A stretch of DNA of 64,000 nucleotides from Pectobacterium peruviense (GCF_002847345.1 NZ_LXFV01000010.1:181608-245607); one strand, 5' to 3'; positions 36,614-46,711 are shown, counted from the stretch's first letter. Notes: a model not told the origin generated them from the sequence alone. Numbers and translations are program-made.

Positions 36614-39600
36614 CTAGCCTATCGTCATCAGGCTCGCATTACCGCCTGCGGCGGCGGTATTGATACTGAGAGAACGTTCAATCAGCAGACGTTCCAATTG
36701 AACATGGGTATCGCCATGTGTATAGCCCAGCAGCAGAATAATCGGGCCATCGCGTTCTGCAAGCGCCTTACTCAACTGCCGTAATCGATCGGCATCGCCA
36801 TGATAAATTACGCCCTGAAAAGACACCTCGTGCCGTTGCCAGTCATGCGTGAACTGAATACGCGACTGAACCTCCTCCGGCAAACGGGCATAGAGTGTTT
36901 TCTCCTGCTCACCTTCCGGCCACAGCAGCTTCCCACCCGTTGCCAGCACCGCAGCGGCCTGAATCAAGCGATCCTCATCATTGTCCGCCAGACACAATAT
37001 CCGCTCGCGCGGCAGCAGCGTGTAGGTATTACTCTCTCCTGTTGGGCCGGGCAACCGTCGCGTTGTTCCACTGACACTATGCGCTTTATAGCGCTGACAC
37101 AGCGTCGCCAAATCGTGATGTTCCCCGCTGATCGCCCAATCTTCCAACGTCTGTAGTCCCGCCAACAGCAATGCTCGAGCAGAGGTATCCGGTGCCTGCT
37201 CCCTGTTCTGCCTGGCGAATTCTGCTGCGAGCGCGTCGTCCGGCCGGTGTGCCAGCAAACGATGCAGATAAAGCGGCCCACCCGCTTTTGGCCCGGTTCC
37301 CGATAAGCCTTCTCCGCCAAAAGGCTGAACGCCGACAACGGCTCCCACCATATTGCGGTTCACGTACTGGTTACCCACTTTTGCCCTGTTCGTCACTCGT
37401 TGGATGGTTTCATCAATGCGTGTATGCACGCCTAGCGTCAGGCCGTAGCCCGCTGCGTTAATCTGTTCAATTAGCGTATCCAACTGCTGGCTTTGATAGC
37501 GAACGATGTGTAAAACTGGACCAAAAACTTCTTTTTCCAGCTCACTGATGTTATTCAATTCAATCAGCGTCGGCTTCACAAACGTCCCCCCCAGCCACGC
37601 TGCGTCATCCTGCGGATACGCCGCCTGATACACCGTATGACCTTTCGCCCGCATCGTTTGAATATGCCGATCCACGTTTTCTTTCGCCTCGGCATCAATC
37701 AGCGGGCCGATATCGGTTGATAACCGCTCAGGATTCCCCATTCGGCACTCCGCCATCGCGCCACGCAGCATAGTCAGCGTGCGATCCGCGATATCCTCTT
37801 GCAGGCACAAAAGACGTAGTGCCGAACAACGCTGTCCGGCGCTGTCGAACGCTGAAGCGATCACATCATTCACTACCTGTTCCGTTAGTGCGGACGAATC
37901 GACAATCATGGCATTCAGGCCTCCCGTTTCGGCAATCAGCGGCGTCAAACGCCCCTGTGGGTTAAGCCGACTAGCGATGCTGCGTTGCAAGATTTTTGCC
38001 ACAGCAGTCGAACCGGTAAACACCACGCCACGTACCCGTTCGTCGTTCACCAACGCAGCACCGATCGTTTCCCCCTGTCCCGGCAGCAGTTGCAATACGC
38101 CAGTGGGAACACCTGCTTCATGCAAAATACGCACGGCCTGCGCCGAAATCAGCGGCGTTTGTTCAGCCGGTTTCGCCAATACGCTGTTTCCTGCCGCCAG
38201 TGCAGCAGAAATTTGTCCGGTAAAGATCGCCAGCGGGAAATTCCACGGGCTAATGCAGACGACGGGCCCCAGCGGACGATAGGTATCATTGGCGAACGAA
38301 TCCCGTACCTGACCCGCGTAATAGCGTAAGAAATCCACCGCCTCGCGCACTTCCGCAATCGCGTTACTGAAGGACTTACCCGCTTCCCGCACCAGCAGCC
38401 CTAACAGATGTTGTAACTGCCCTTCCATCAATGATGCGGCCCGATTCAATATCGCGGCACGCTCTGCGGGTGGCGTCGCAAACCAGATAGTACCGGCATA
38501 CACCGCCGTCGCTAGCGCCAATTCAACATCCGCGGTGGAAGCATCGCGAACATAGCCCACCACATCGTGCACGTCGGCTGGATTCACCACGGGCTTCTGT
38601 TCGCTCGCCTCGCTTTTCCCCTCAATCATCGGCTCGGCATACCACGGCTGCACCGCATGACTCAGCAACGCGCTGGAGAGCGAAGCCAATCGATGTTCAT
38701 TCGAGAGATCCAGCCCGCTCGAATTTTTCCGCTCCTGGCCATATAGCTGACGCGGCAGAGGAATGCGAGGATGCGGTGCGCCCATGCTCCATTCCACTTT
38801 TGCTAACGCCTCTACGCCGCTAATCGGATCGGCAATGAGTGTTTCCAGCGCCATTGACGTATCCGCAATGCGATTAACAAATGAGGTATTCGCGCCGTTT
38901 TCCAACAGGCGTCGCACCAGATAAGCCAGCAACGTTTCATGGGTTCCGACCGGGGCGTAGATACGACATGGACGGTTTAACTTGCCATCCGCAACAGCGC
39001 CAACGACCTGATCATAGAGCGGTTCCCCCATGCCGTGCAGGCACTGGAATTCATACTGACCGGGATAATAATTGTTGCCCGCCATGTGATAGATCGCGCT
39101 TAACGTCTGCGCATTGTGTGTGGCGAACTGCGGGTAAATCAGATTGGGCACAGCCAATAGCTTGCGGGCGCAGGCCAGATAAGACACATCGGTATAAACC
39201 TTGCGCGTGTAGACAGGGTAGCCTTCCAGCCCGTCAACCTGCGCCCGTTTGATTTCACTGTCCCAGTACGCCCCTTTCACCAGACGAATCATCAGCCGCC
39301 GATGGCTACGCTGTGCCAGCTCAATCAGCTCATCGATAACATACGGGCAGCGCTTCTGATAAGCCTGAATCACAAACCCTATACCGTTCCACCCCGCCAG
39401 TTGCGGCTCCATACAGAGCTTTTCCAGCAGATCGAGTGAGATCTCCAGTCGATCTGCTTCCTCAGCATCAATATTAATCCCGATATCGTACTGCCGCGCC
39501 AGCAGCGTCAGTGATAACAGCCGTGGGTACAACTCATCGAACACACGATCATACTGCGCACGGCTATAGCGCGGATGCAGCGCCGATAGCTTGATGGAGA

Positions 39601-40582
39601 TGCCCGGCCCTTCGTAAATTCCACGCCCGTTCGAGGCTTTGCCAATAGCATGAATCGCCTGCTGATAGGCCGTCAGATAGGCGGCAGCATCGTGCGCCGT
39701 CAGTGCCGCTTCGCCTAACATATCGTAAGAGTAGCGGAAGCCTTTATTTTCCCGTTCACGGGCGTTAGCCAACGCCTCACCGATAGTTTCCCCGGTGACA
39801 AACTGCTCCCCCATCAGCCGCATGGCCATATCGACACCTTTGCGGACGAGCGGCTCACCGCGTTTACCGATGATACGGTTCAGAGAATGAGAGAGATTCG
39901 CTTCATTGTGTGTTGCCACCAGCTTTCCGGTGAACAGTAGCCCCCAGGTTGCAGCATTCACAAAAAGCGATGGGCTGTGGCCAAGATGCGCCTGCCAGTT
40001 CCCTCGGCTGATTTTGTCGCGGATCAGCGCATCGCGCGTAGATTTATCAGGAATACGCAGCAACGCTTCGGCTAAACACATCAGCGCCACACCTTCCTGA
40101 GAAGAAAGAGAGAATTCCTGTAGCAGTCCTTGCACAATACCCGCACGCCCACTTCCGGCTTTCTGACTGCGTAATTTCTCTGCCAGTCGATAAGCCAGTT
40201 TCTGGGTTAACTGCAACATTTCATCGGTAAGTCTCGCCTGTTCAAGCAAGATAGGCACCAGTTCAGTTTCGGGACGGCGATAAGCAGAAGTCATCGCAGC
40301 GCGAGTAACTGACTGAGGAAGAACCTGTTCGGCGAAATCAAGAAAGGGTTGGTGGGTTTCTTCTTCCCGAGATTGCGGCATAATCTCTTCCGCTTCAATG
40401 CGGCTGATGTTCGCCGATTGCGGTGTTTCAGGCGTGTCGAGGCCACTTTCGAGGCGTTCGAGGTAATGGAAAATAGCCTGTTTGATCAACCAGTGCGGTG
40501 TGCGATCAATACGCTGTGCAGCGATCTTGATACGCTCGCGCGTTTCCTCATCGAGTTTTACACCCATCGTGGTAGAGCCCAT
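36614..40582 (-). CDS. putA: Proline dehydrogenase / P5C dehydrogenase / put repressor
   Basis: Trifunctional protein of 1,322 residues (E. coli 1,320). Residues 1-50 form the ribbon-helix-helix DNA-binding domain (TTMGVKLDEETRERIKIAAQRIDRTPHWLIKQ) that represses put genes when proline is low. The FAD-dependent proline dehydrogenase follows (about 260-610; RLVKGAYWDSEIKRAQ, NAQTLSAIYHMAG). The aldehyde dehydrogenase part (about 650-1120) carries AETGGLNAMIVD with the catalytic glutamate and FDSAGQRCSALR with the catalytic cysteine, oxidizing P5C to glutamate. ATG 40582 is the family start. The proline transporter gene putP, divergent from putA in E. coli, is not here. Confidence 0.97.
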   Translation of the reverse strand: MGSTTMGVKLDEETRERIKIAAQRIDRTPHWLIKQAIFHYLERLESGLDTPETPQSANISRIEAEEIMPQSREEETHQPFLDFAEQVLPQSVTRAAMTSAYRRPETELVPILLEQARLTDEMLQLTQKLAYRLAEKLRSQKAGSGRAGIVQGLLQEFSLSSQEGVALMCLAEALLRIPDKSTRDALIRDKISRGNWQAHLGHSPSLFVNAATWGLLFTGKLVATHNEANLSHSLNRIIGKRGEPLVRKGVDMAMRLMGEQFVTGETIGEALANARERENKGFRYSYDMLGEAALTAHDAAAYLTAYQQAIHAIGKASNGRGIYEGPGISIKLSALHPRYSRAQYDRVFDELYPRLLSLTLLARQYDIGINIDAEEADRLEISLDLLEKLCMEPQLAGWNGIGFVIQAYQKRCPYVIDELIELAQRSHRRLMIRLVKGAYWDSEIKRAQVDGLEGYPVYTRKVYTDVSYLACARKLLAVPNLIYPQFATHNAQTLSAIYHMAGNNYYPGQYEFQCLHGMGEPLYDQVVGAVADGKLNRPCRIYAPVGTHETLLAYLVRRLLENGANTSFVNRIADTSMALETLIADPISGVEALAKVEWSMGAPHPRIPLPRQLYGQERKNSSGLDLSNEHRLASLSSALLSHAVQPWYAEPMIEGKSEASEQKPVVNPADVHDVVGYVRDASTADVELALATAVYAGTIWFATPPAERAAILNRAASLMEGQLQHLLGLLVREAGKSFSNAIAEVREAVDFLRYYAGQVRDSFANDTYRPLGPVVCISPWNFPLAIFTGQISAALAAGNSVLAKPAEQTPLISAQAVRILHEAGVPTGVLQLLPGQGETIGAALVNDERVRGVVFTGSTAVAKILQRSIASRLNPQGRLTPLIAETGGLNAMIVDSSALTEQVVNDVIASAFDSAGQRCSALRLLCLQEDIADRTLTMLRGAMAECRMGNPERLSTDIGPLIDAEAKENVDRHIQTMRAKGHTVYQAAYPQDDAAWLGGTFVKPTLIELNNISELEKEVFGPVLHIVRYQSQQLDTLIEQINAAGYGLTLGVHTRIDETIQRVTNRAKVGNQYVNRNMVGAVVGVQPFGGEGLSGTGPKAGGPLYLHRLLAHRPDDALAAEFARQNREQAPDTSARALLLAGLQTLEDWAISGEHHDLATLCQRYKAHSVSGTTRRLPGPTGESNTYTLLPRERILCLADNDEDRLIQAAAVLATGGKLLWPEGEQEKTLYARLPEEVQSRIQFTHDWQRHEVSFQGVIYHGDADRLRQLSKALAERDGPIILLLGYTHGDTHVQLERLLIERSLSINTAAAGGNASLMTIG

Positions 40583-40744
40583 AGAGTCCACTCCTGTGAT
40601 TAGAAGATGCACATCGGGAATACGTCAATATCTTCAACAGCCTGACCATTTTTATCGTCAGCATGCTGGGTAAAGCACCATCAAAAGCAATTACCGACCG
40701 CTTCAATCAGGCAGAAGCGGAATACCAGTCCGTTTAGCCATAAC

Positions 40745-40774
40745 GCCCGTGGCATAGCGCCCTGTGCCACGGGC
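40745..40774. terminator. Hairpin after the LysR gene
   Basis: A perfect 10-bp stem, GCCCGTGGCA (40745-40754) with TGCCACGGGC (40765-40774), lies seven bases past the LysR stop codon. No clear T-run is present on the minus side. It probably ends the LysR transcript before the putA promoter (40583-40744), where no box could be fixed. Confidence 0.55.
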
Positions 40775-40780
40775 TTATCT

Positions 40781-41668
40781 TTACCCGAAATTGGCTCTGA
40801 CGGCATCGACAAAGGTTTTAATTTTAACCGCTGACCGCCGCCCCATCGGCACCATGACATGAACCGGGCGAGCAGGCCCATTATAGTCAGACAGCACCTG
40901 TACCAGACGGCCGCGATCAATTTCCTTACGTAACACAACCTCTGGCCCAAGCGTGATCCCATATCCCTCTATCGCGGCATGCAGCAGCGCATTCCAGTCG
41001 TTAGCAAAAAGCCTACCTTCCGGCCTGATTTCTTCAGTCTTACCGTCCTTCTGAAATACCCATCGACAAGACGTGGCGACGGCGCGTGCACCATAAATAA
41101 GGCACGCGTGGCGTGAGAGACTCGATGGAGTATCCGGCAATCCTTCACGCGCCAGATAGTCAGGCGATGCGCAAGCGATCAACGAATAAGGCTGAAGCGG
41201 CCAAGCCACCATTGAACTATCCGCCAATTCACCGATGCGAATGATGACTTCAAACCCTTCTTCAATGGGATCGACGATGCGATCATTCAGCGTCAGCGCA
41301 ATTTGCGTGTCAGGATAACGCGCGAGATAACGTGTGATAAACGGCGCGAGCAGATGTGACCCCCAGGTAACCGGTGCATTCACCTGAATAACGCCGGAAG
41401 GGGTCACCTGCATTTCACGGGCAATCGCATCGGCGTCCTCCGCTTCAGCCAAGGCAACCTTACAGCGCTCATAATAGCGCAGACCAATATCCGTCAGGCT
41501 CTGCCTACGCGTGGTACGGTTCAGTAGCCGGACCCCAAGCCTCGCTTCGAGCCATGCCACTTGCTTCGCGACCATCTGTGGTGAGATGCCCAGCACCTCT
41601 GCGGCGGCGGCAAAAGACCCTAGCTCCGACGCTTTGACAAAGATGTTCATGCTGGTCAGTCGATCCAT
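40781..41668 (-). CDS. LysR family transcription regulator
   Basis: Regulator of 295 residues. The helix-turn-helix spans about residues 15-45 (GSFAAAAEVLGISPQMVAKQVAWLEARLGVRLLNRTTR), followed by a linker helix and a periplasmic-binding-like effector domain. It belongs to the CrgA/DmlR-like group that often controls a divergent gene. Here it is divergent from the NAD(P)-binding oxidoreductase gene with 101 bp between them, so regulation of that gene is the natural inference. The pair lies between putA and ilvC, where E. coli has no genes. The effector is unknown. Confidence 0.9.
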   Translation of the reverse strand: MDRLTSMNIFVKASELGSFAAAAEVLGISPQMVAKQVAWLEARLGVRLLNRTTRRQSLTDIGLRYYERCKVALAEAEDADAIAREMQVTPSGVIQVNAPVTWGSHLLAPFITRYLARYPDTQIALTLNDRIVDPIEEGFEVIIRIGELADSSMVAWPLQPYSLIACASPDYLAREGLPDTPSSLSRHACLIYGARAVATSCRWVFQKDGKTEEIRPEGRLFANDWNALLHAAIEGYGITLGPEVVLRKEIDRGRLVQVLSDYNGPARPVHVMVPMGRRSAVKIKTFVDAVRANFG

Positions 41669-41769
41669 GATTCGCTCATATTTGTTGTTTGTTTTCTTTT
41701 AAAAGCATAATTTATCTTCAAATTGTAGGCAATTAAGATTCTCTTCTCAAAAGCATTAAGGAGAAAAAG

Positions 41770-42423
41770 ATGAAAATTGGCATTATTGGCGCAGGCTTTG
41801 TTGCCCGGGCGATCGCTAAACTAGCGCTTCAGAACGGTCATCAGGTCATGCTCAGCAACTCACGCGATCCCCAGTCGCTTTTCAGCCTCCGCCCCATGAT
41901 CGGCTGCGATATCGGCACCGCGACTCAGGCAGCGCGATTTGGCGACATTATCGTGATCGCCGTTCCCTTTACCGCTATCGATAAACTCCCTGAGCAGGCT
42001 TTACAGGGCAAATCCGTCATCGATGCCGTCAACTACTATACCGAGCGAGATGGCAAGGTAGCAGCACTGGATACGCGCAGCACTACCACCAGCGAACTAC
42101 TGGCTGGTTATTTACCGGGCGCAAAGATTACCAAAGCGTTCAATGCTATCACCATGACGCAGCTTGAAAGTGATGGTTTGCCTGCGGGTTCTGCCCATCG
42201 CCGGGCGCTACCGCTTGCGGGTGATCATGAGCAGGAAAAAACCATTGTGGCCGAACTCTATGATGCCTTCGGGTTTGATGTCGTCGATGCGGGAAAATTG
42301 TCTGAAGGATGGCGTTTTGAAAGGAACATGCCGTCTTACTGTGTACGTATGACAAAAGCGGAATTAACCACTGCGCTGGCACTGGCCTCACGTGAAAGCT
42401 CCGCCGATACACAACAGAGATAA
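41770..42423 (+). CDS. NAD(P)-binding oxidoreductase, F420-dependent NADP reductase family
   Basis: Protein of 217 residues with one Rossmann domain at the start (MKIGIIGAGFVARAIAKLA; GAG-FVARA turn, SNSRDP for nucleotide ribose/phosphate). DIIVIAVPFTAID, KSVIDAVNYY and ITKAFNAITMTQL match the group annotated as NADP oxidoreductase coenzyme F420-dependent. In enterobacteria such proteins use NADPH and their substrate is mostly unknown. ATG follows AAGGAG. A terminator for the opposite ilvC gene lies just downstream. The partner LysR gene is divergent. Confidence 0.85.
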   Translation: MKIGIIGAGFVARAIAKLALQNGHQVMLSNSRDPQSLFSLRPMIGCDIGTATQAARFGDIIVIAVPFTAIDKLPEQALQGKSVIDAVNYYTERDGKVAALDTRSTTTSELLAGYLPGAKITKAFNAITMTQLESDGLPAGSAHRRALPLAGDHEQEKTIVAELYDAFGFDVVDAGKLSEGWRFERNMPSYCVRMTKAELTTALALASRESSADTQQR

Positions 42424-42448
42424 CGCAGGCTGAGAGATAATCGCAGAT

Positions 42449-42478
42449 AAAAAAATGCTGCTCCAGAGGGAGCAGCAT
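42449..42478 (-). terminator. Rho-independent terminator of ilvC
   Basis: ATGCTGCTCC (42455-42464) pairs with GGAGCAGCAT (42469-42478) around four bases; on the minus strand it is followed by seven T. It lies 38 bp past the ilvC stop, in the convergent gap with the oxidoreductase gene. Confidence 0.9.
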
Positions 42479-42515
42479 AGAAATTATCACGTTTCGCTAA
42501 ACGTAAAAGCGACTA

Positions 42516-43994
42516 TTAACCCGCGACAGCGATACGCTTCATGTCTTTCATGTAACCGCGCAGCGTGTGGCCTACGGTTTCGATCGGGTGGTTACGGATA
42601 GCTTCGTTAACATCACGCAGTTGCGCGTTGTCTACTTCGGTGCCAGCAACCGCTTTACCCAGATCGCCCGGCTGCAGAGATGCCATGAAAGCCTCTTGCA
42701 GCAATGGAACAGCGGCATTAGCAAACAGGTAGTTACCGTATTCTGCGGTGTCAGAGATAACCACGTTCATTTCATACAGACGCTTACGCGCGATGGTGTT
42801 GGCGATCAGCGGCAGCTCATGCAGTGATTCGTAGTAAGCCGACTCTTCGATGATGCCGGAGCTCACCATGGTTTCAAACGCCAGCTCAACGCCCGCTTTG
42901 ACCATCGCAACCATCAGCACGCCGTTATCAAAGTATTCCTGCTCAGCGATTTTACCGTCGAACTGCGGCGCATTTTCGAACGCAGTTTTGCCAGTCTCTT
43001 CACGCCAGGTCAGCAGTTTCACGTCATCGTTCGCCCAGTCAGCCATCATGCCGCCGGAGAATTCACCAGAGATGATGTCATCCATGTGTTTCTGGAACAG
43101 CGGAGCCATAATGCCTTTCAACTGCTCAGACAGTGCGTAAGCGCGCAGTTTCGCCGGGTTAGACAGGCGATCCATCATCAGCGTAATCCCGCCTTGCTTC
43201 AGCGCTTCGGTGATGGTTTCCCAGCCGAACTGAATCAGTTTTTCTGCATACGCAGGATCGGTACCTTCAGAAACCAGTTTGTCGAAGCCCAGCAGAGAAC
43301 CGGCCTGCAACATACCACACAGAATAGTCTGCTCACCCATCAGGTCAGATTTCACTTCTGCAACGAAAGAGGATTGCAGAACGCCAGCACGGTGGCCGCC
43401 AGTGGCCGCTGCCCAGGCTTTGGCGATTGCCATGCCTTCGCCTTTTGGATCGTTTTCAGGGTGAACCGCGATCAGCGTCGGTACGCCGAAACCACGTTTG
43501 TATTCTTCACGCACTTCCGTACCCGGACACTTCGGTGCCACCATCACGACAGTGATGTCTTTACGGATTTGCTCACCGACTTCAACGATGTTGAAGCCGT
43601 GAGAGTAGCCCAGCGCTGCGCCCTGTTTCATCAGCGGCTGTACCGCCTGAACCACTGCGGAGTGCTGTTTGTCCGGCGTCAGGTTAACGATCAGATCGGC
43701 CTGCGGGATCAGATCTTCGTAAGTGCCAACGGTGAAGCCGTTTTCGGTCGCTTTGCGCCATGATGCACGTTTTTCTGCAATGGCTTCAGCACGCAGAGCA
43801 TAAGAGATATCCAAACCAGAATCGCGCATGTTCAGACCCTGATTCAGACCCTGAGCACCACAACCGACGATCACCACTTTTTTCCCTTTCAGGTAGCTCG
43901 CCTCATCGGCAAATTCATCACGCCCCATAAAGCGGCACTTGCCCAATTGATCCAGCTGCTGACGCAGGTTTAATGTGTTGAAATAGTTAGCCAT
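42516..43994 (-). CDS. ilvC: Ketol-acid reductoisomerase (class II)
   Basis: Enzyme of 492 residues (E. coli 491). It isomerizes and reduces 2-acetolactate and 2-aceto-2-hydroxybutyrate with NADPH and Mg2+, the second step of valine and isoleucine synthesis. NADPH-binding motif [21 protein letters not shown] near residue 38; the long form has two C-terminal knotted domains instead of one. Conserved acidic metal ligands lie in [12 protein letters not shown] and in [17 protein letters not shown] segments. It is divergent from its activator gene ilvY, with overlapping promoters expected in the 167-bp gap. Confidence 0.98.
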   Translation of the reverse strand: MANYFNTLNLRQQLDQLGKCRFMGRDEFADEASYLKGKKVVIVGCGAQGLNQGLNMRDSGLDISYALRAEAIAEKRASWRKATENGFTVGTYEDLIPQADLIVNLTPDKQHSAVVQAVQPLMKQGAALGYSHGFNIVEVGEQIRKDITVVMVAPKCPGTEVREEYKRGFGVPTLIAVHPENDPKGEGMAIAKAWAAATGGHRAGVLQSSFVAEVKSDLMGEQTILCGMLQAGSLLGFDKLVSEGTDPAYAEKLIQFGWETITEALKQGGITLMMDRLSNPAKLRAYALSEQLKGIMAPLFQKHMDDIISGEFSGGMMADWANDDVKLLTWREETGKTAFENAPQFDGKIAEQEYFDNGVLMVAMVKAGVELAFETMVSSGIIEESAYYESLHELPLIANTIARKRLYEMNVVISDTAEYGNYLFANAAVPLLQEAFMASLQPGDLGKAVAGTEVDNAQLRDVNEAIRNHPIETVGHTLRGYMKDMKRIAVAG

Positions 43995-44089
43995 GTCGTG
44001 CTCCGTATACGGTTTTGTTTGTCTGTTATTCAGAAAAGGATTCCCGCCAGATGGGAATTCACTATGACCTCATCATATGACAGGAATTG

Positions 44090-44117
44090 CGTTGCTTAAA
44101 TTGATATATTAACAACG
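44090..44117. promoter_or_regulatory. Candidate IlvY operator
   Basis: CGTTGCTTAA (44090-44099) and TTAACAACG (44109-44117) form an interrupted inverted repeat in the ilvC-ilvY gap, with a spacing suited to a LysR-type dimer. IlvY of E. coli binds operators in this gap and activates ilvC when acetolactate is present. Match to the true operator was not verified. Confidence 0.4.
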
Positions 44118-44161
44118 TGACATTGCACTATCTGCAAGATAAAAAACGGGGCCTGCATCGC

Positions 44162-45052
44162 ATGGATTTACGTGATCTCAAATTATTCCTGCACCTCGCG
44201 GAAAGCCGACACTTTGGCCGTACCGCCAAGGCGATGCACATCAGCCCATCCACGCTGTCGCGGCAAATTCAGCGGCTCGAAGAGGATTTAGGGCAGATGC
44301 TGTTTCTGCGCGATAACCGTACCGTACAGCTCACCGATGCCGGAGAGCACCTAAAGCTGTTCGCCCAACAGACGCTGCTGCAATACCAACAGCTACGCCA
44401 CACGATAGACCAGCACGGGCCGTCATTAAGCGGTGAACTGCGGATCTTCTGCTCCGTCACCGCCGCCTACAGCCATCTGCCGCCGATTCTGGATCGCTTT
44501 CGGGCGCTGCATCCGCTGGTTGAAATTAAACTGACAACCGGCGATGCCGCTGATGCCGTTGAGAAAATTCAGTCGAATGATGGGGATTTGGGGATTGCAG
44601 GACGCCCGGAAGCGCTGCCTGCGAGCGTTGATTTCATGCCGCTCGATAAACTGCCTCTGGCGCTGATTATCCCAGCACTTCCCTGCCCGGTTCAGTCGCT
44701 GGTGCGTCAAGCCGATCCAGACTGGTCGCAGATTCCGTTCATCTTGCCGGAACACGGCCCGGTGCGTAAGCGCATCGATCAGTGGTTCCGCCGCAATCAC
44801 ATCACCAATCCGCAAATTTACGCCACCATCTCTGGGCATGAAGCGATGGTATCAATGGTCGCGCTGGGCTGCGGCATCGCATTGATTCCCAACGTCGTGC
44901 TGGAGAACAGCCCAGAGCCGGTACGCAACCGTGTCTCTGTCTTTGTCGAACAGGTGATGGAACCGCTTGAGCTGGGCGTCTGCGTACAGAAAAAACGGCT
45001 TAGCGAACCGCTGATTGCCGCCTTTTGGGACATATTACAGGACACACCATGA
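44162..45052 (+). CDS. ilvY: LysR-type activator of ilvC
   Basis: Regulator of 296 residues. The helix-turn-helix is in SRHFGRTAKAMHISPSTLSRQIQRLEEDLG at about 16-45. The effector domain stretch LSGELRIFCSVTAAYSHLPPILDRFR is nearly the same as in E. coli IlvY, as is GHEAMVSMVALGCGIALIPNVVLENSPEPVRNRV. It activates ilvC when bound to acetolactate or acetohydroxybutyrate and represses itself. ATG 44162 is chosen by alignment (MDLRDLK); a GTG at 44117 would extend it without homology. Its stop overlaps the start of the following LprI-like gene as ATGA. Confidence 0.96.
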   Translation: MDLRDLKLFLHLAESRHFGRTAKAMHISPSTLSRQIQRLEEDLGQMLFLRDNRTVQLTDAGEHLKLFAQQTLLQYQQLRHTIDQHGPSLSGELRIFCSVTAAYSHLPPILDRFRALHPLVEIKLTTGDAADAVEKIQSNDGDLGIAGRPEALPASVDFMPLDKLPLALIIPALPCPVQSLVRQADPDWSQIPFILPEHGPVRKRIDQWFRRNHITNPQIYATISGHEAMVSMVALGCGIALIPNVVLENSPEPVRNRVSVFVEQVMEPLELGVCVQKKRLSEPLIAAFWDILQDTP

Positions 45053-45849
45053 AGATAGCCTTCACTGCCATCATCGCCGCAGGAGTGACGCTCGCATCCC
45101 TCAGCAACCACGCGCAAGCCGCCAGTTTCCCCTGCGAAAAAGCCGCCTCTGTGCAGGAAAAGCTGATTTGCGCCAGCCCATTGCTTGGGCAGCTAGATGA
45201 AGAACTAGCGCAAGCATGGAAGACATCCCGCGCGTTCCTGACGGCGTACGGCAACAGCGCACCGTGGGAGAAAACGCTCAACCAGTTTCAGCGCAGCTGG
45301 CTTACCACACGCGATCAATGCAAAGACGAGGACTGCCTGCGACAGCGTTATCAACAGCAGTTAAATCGGCTGCGCTACCTAAATGACATCGCGCAGCACG
45401 CCTTCCCTTCACCGATTACGCCGGTGAAAAGCACATCCTGCTTCCACGGTTCGTTCAGCTATGAATATGTGATGTCAGGGCTTTCCGCCGAGGAGTACCG
45501 CGATCTGGGGGATTATTTTCGAGAGATGTACGATCAGAAAGCGCCCTACCACGCCGTCAGCCTGACCATGACCAACCAACGTGGCAAGATTGAGGGCGGT
45601 GCGTCCATTGCATTCCGCTACGGTAACAAACTGGATGATTCCGACTTCACGGCCCGTCAGATGAGCGACATGCAGGCCATTGGCAAAGGTGAAAGCAGCT
45701 TCGGTCAGCAGGTGAAAATACTACTCACCTGCATTGACGATGATCATCTGCAAATCGCCACCTTCGGCAGCAATCAGGAGGAAGGCTACCTGTTTAACTA
45801 TCTGTTGGAGCGCGATAAAATCCCACTGAAGCCGGAACAAACACCGTAG
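45049..45849 (+). CDS. Secreted protein with LprI-type (DUF1311) N-terminal domain
   Basis: Protein of 266 residues with a signal peptide (MKIAFTAIIAAGVTLASLSNHAQA-A). The mature N-terminus FPCEKAASVQEKLICASPLLGQLDEELAQAW has the two-cysteine LprI-N/DUF1311 pattern, then QRSWLTTRDQCKDEDCLRQRYQQQLNRL with two further cysteines. LprI of Mycobacterium is a lysozyme inhibitor, but most DUF1311 proteins have no tested role. The C-terminal 150 residues (from about 120) have no assignment. Translation is coupled to ilvY by a 4-bp overlap, although the proteins seem unrelated in function. Confidence 0.8.
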   Translation: MKIAFTAIIAAGVTLASLSNHAQAASFPCEKAASVQEKLICASPLLGQLDEELAQAWKTSRAFLTAYGNSAPWEKTLNQFQRSWLTTRDQCKDEDCLRQRYQQQLNRLRYLNDIAQHAFPSPITPVKSTSCFHGSFSYEYVMSGLSAEEYRDLGDYFREMYDQKAPYHAVSLTMTNQRGKIEGGASIAFRYGNKLDDSDFTARQMSDMQAIGKGESSFGQQVKILLTCIDDDHLQIATFGSNQEEGYLFNYLLERDKIPLKPEQTP

Positions 45850-45867
45850 CGTTAGCGATCTCTGGCT

Positions 45868-46611
45868 CTAGCGTTCAAACCACTTATCCGCCGAAAATGC
45901 CCGCGTATCGGACTCTGCTTCCTGCGCGGCTTTCTTCATGGTTTCGATGTTCATCAGGTAATGATAAAGCGGTTCAAGCTGGGTAAATCCCTGAGACAGA
46001 ATCGCCACCAGATCGCCGGAAAACAGCGCTTCCATATCCTGCCGAGTACATATCGCGGCAAACGATTTACGGTTATACCAGTTAGCTAATTCTGGCTCCT
46101 GGTCTTTAATCAGCGGGCGTTTGTAGCTTTCCCCTTCCAGAGTGAAGGTATTCCCCAGACAGCTCGCAACCTCAAGAAACTGCGGCGAATTGCCGCGCAG
46201 CGTCTGACGGAATAGATCCATCGTATTCCGCGTCGCACTGTAGTAGCCCAGCCCGTAGCGCCAGGTATCCGGCGTGATTTCAAAGAAATACACCGGTGCA
46301 TCCGTCCAGTCTTTGCGGGTGCGTTTGAAGGTCAGCCACATATGGCTGCGATAGCGTGACTTATCGTGAGAAAAACGCGTATCGCGGTGAATACGAGAGA
46401 GAGTCTTACCGATTGCTGGGCGAGTTTCAAAGTGGTCGTCAATCTGCAACATAGTCAGACTGAGTTCATCCACCAGCGTGCGGAATGGCGCAACCAGTTG
46501 CTCATCGTAAACCGCACGATGCTCGTCAAACCACTCTTTATCGTTGTACTGACGCACCTGCTGAAGAAACGTTAAACCCGCTTGAGAAAAACCCGTGAAC
46601 TGCGTTGCCAT
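45868..46611 (-). CDS. DUF2461 (TIGR02453) family protein
   Basis: Cytoplasmic protein of 247 residues. The N-terminal GFSQAGLTFLQQVRQYNDKEWFDEHRAVYDEQLVAPFRTLVDEL and the middle SRIHRDTRFSHDKSRYRSH with PVYFFEITPD are diagnostic for DUF2461. The biochemical role of the family is unknown. It is convergent with the LprI-like gene 18 bp away. Its first 57 bases lie inside a repeated segment, the other copy of which is at 48747-48869, so this gene marks one border of the inserted Hcp cassette. Confidence 0.88.
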   Translation of the reverse strand: MATQFTGFSQAGLTFLQQVRQYNDKEWFDEHRAVYDEQLVAPFRTLVDELSLTMLQIDDHFETRPAIGKTLSRIHRDTRFSHDKSRYRSHMWLTFKRTRKDWTDAPVYFFEITPDTWRYGLGYYSATRNTMDLFRQTLRGNSPQFLEVASCLGNTFTLEGESYKRPLIKDQEPELANWYNRKSFAAICTRQDMEALFSGDLVAILSQGFTQLEPLYHYLMNIETMKKAAQEAESDTRAFSADKWFER

Positions 46612-46688
46612 AAAGAAATGCCATCCCTGTTGCTGTCAGATGACATAAAGATAACGCCGCCGACGGTGAAACACCATCGGCGACGTTA
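46555..46688. repeat. Direct repeat copy 1, left border of the Hcp cassette
   Basis: These 134 bp cover the first codons of the DUF2461 gene, its ribosome site and a hairpin, AACGCCGCCGA...TCGGCGACGTT (46652-46687). The same sequence returns at 48747-48869 with an 11-bp deletion and three or four base changes. The copies are in direct orientation and bracket the cassette. Confidence 0.92.
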
Positions 46689-46711
46689 CACACTTATCCA
46701 AGGAATGAGTA

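Noticed and set aside
44117..44161. GTG start 15 codons upstream for ilvY
   Set aside because: The extension has no homology to IlvY and would lie in the presumed operator; ATG 44162 aligns exactly.
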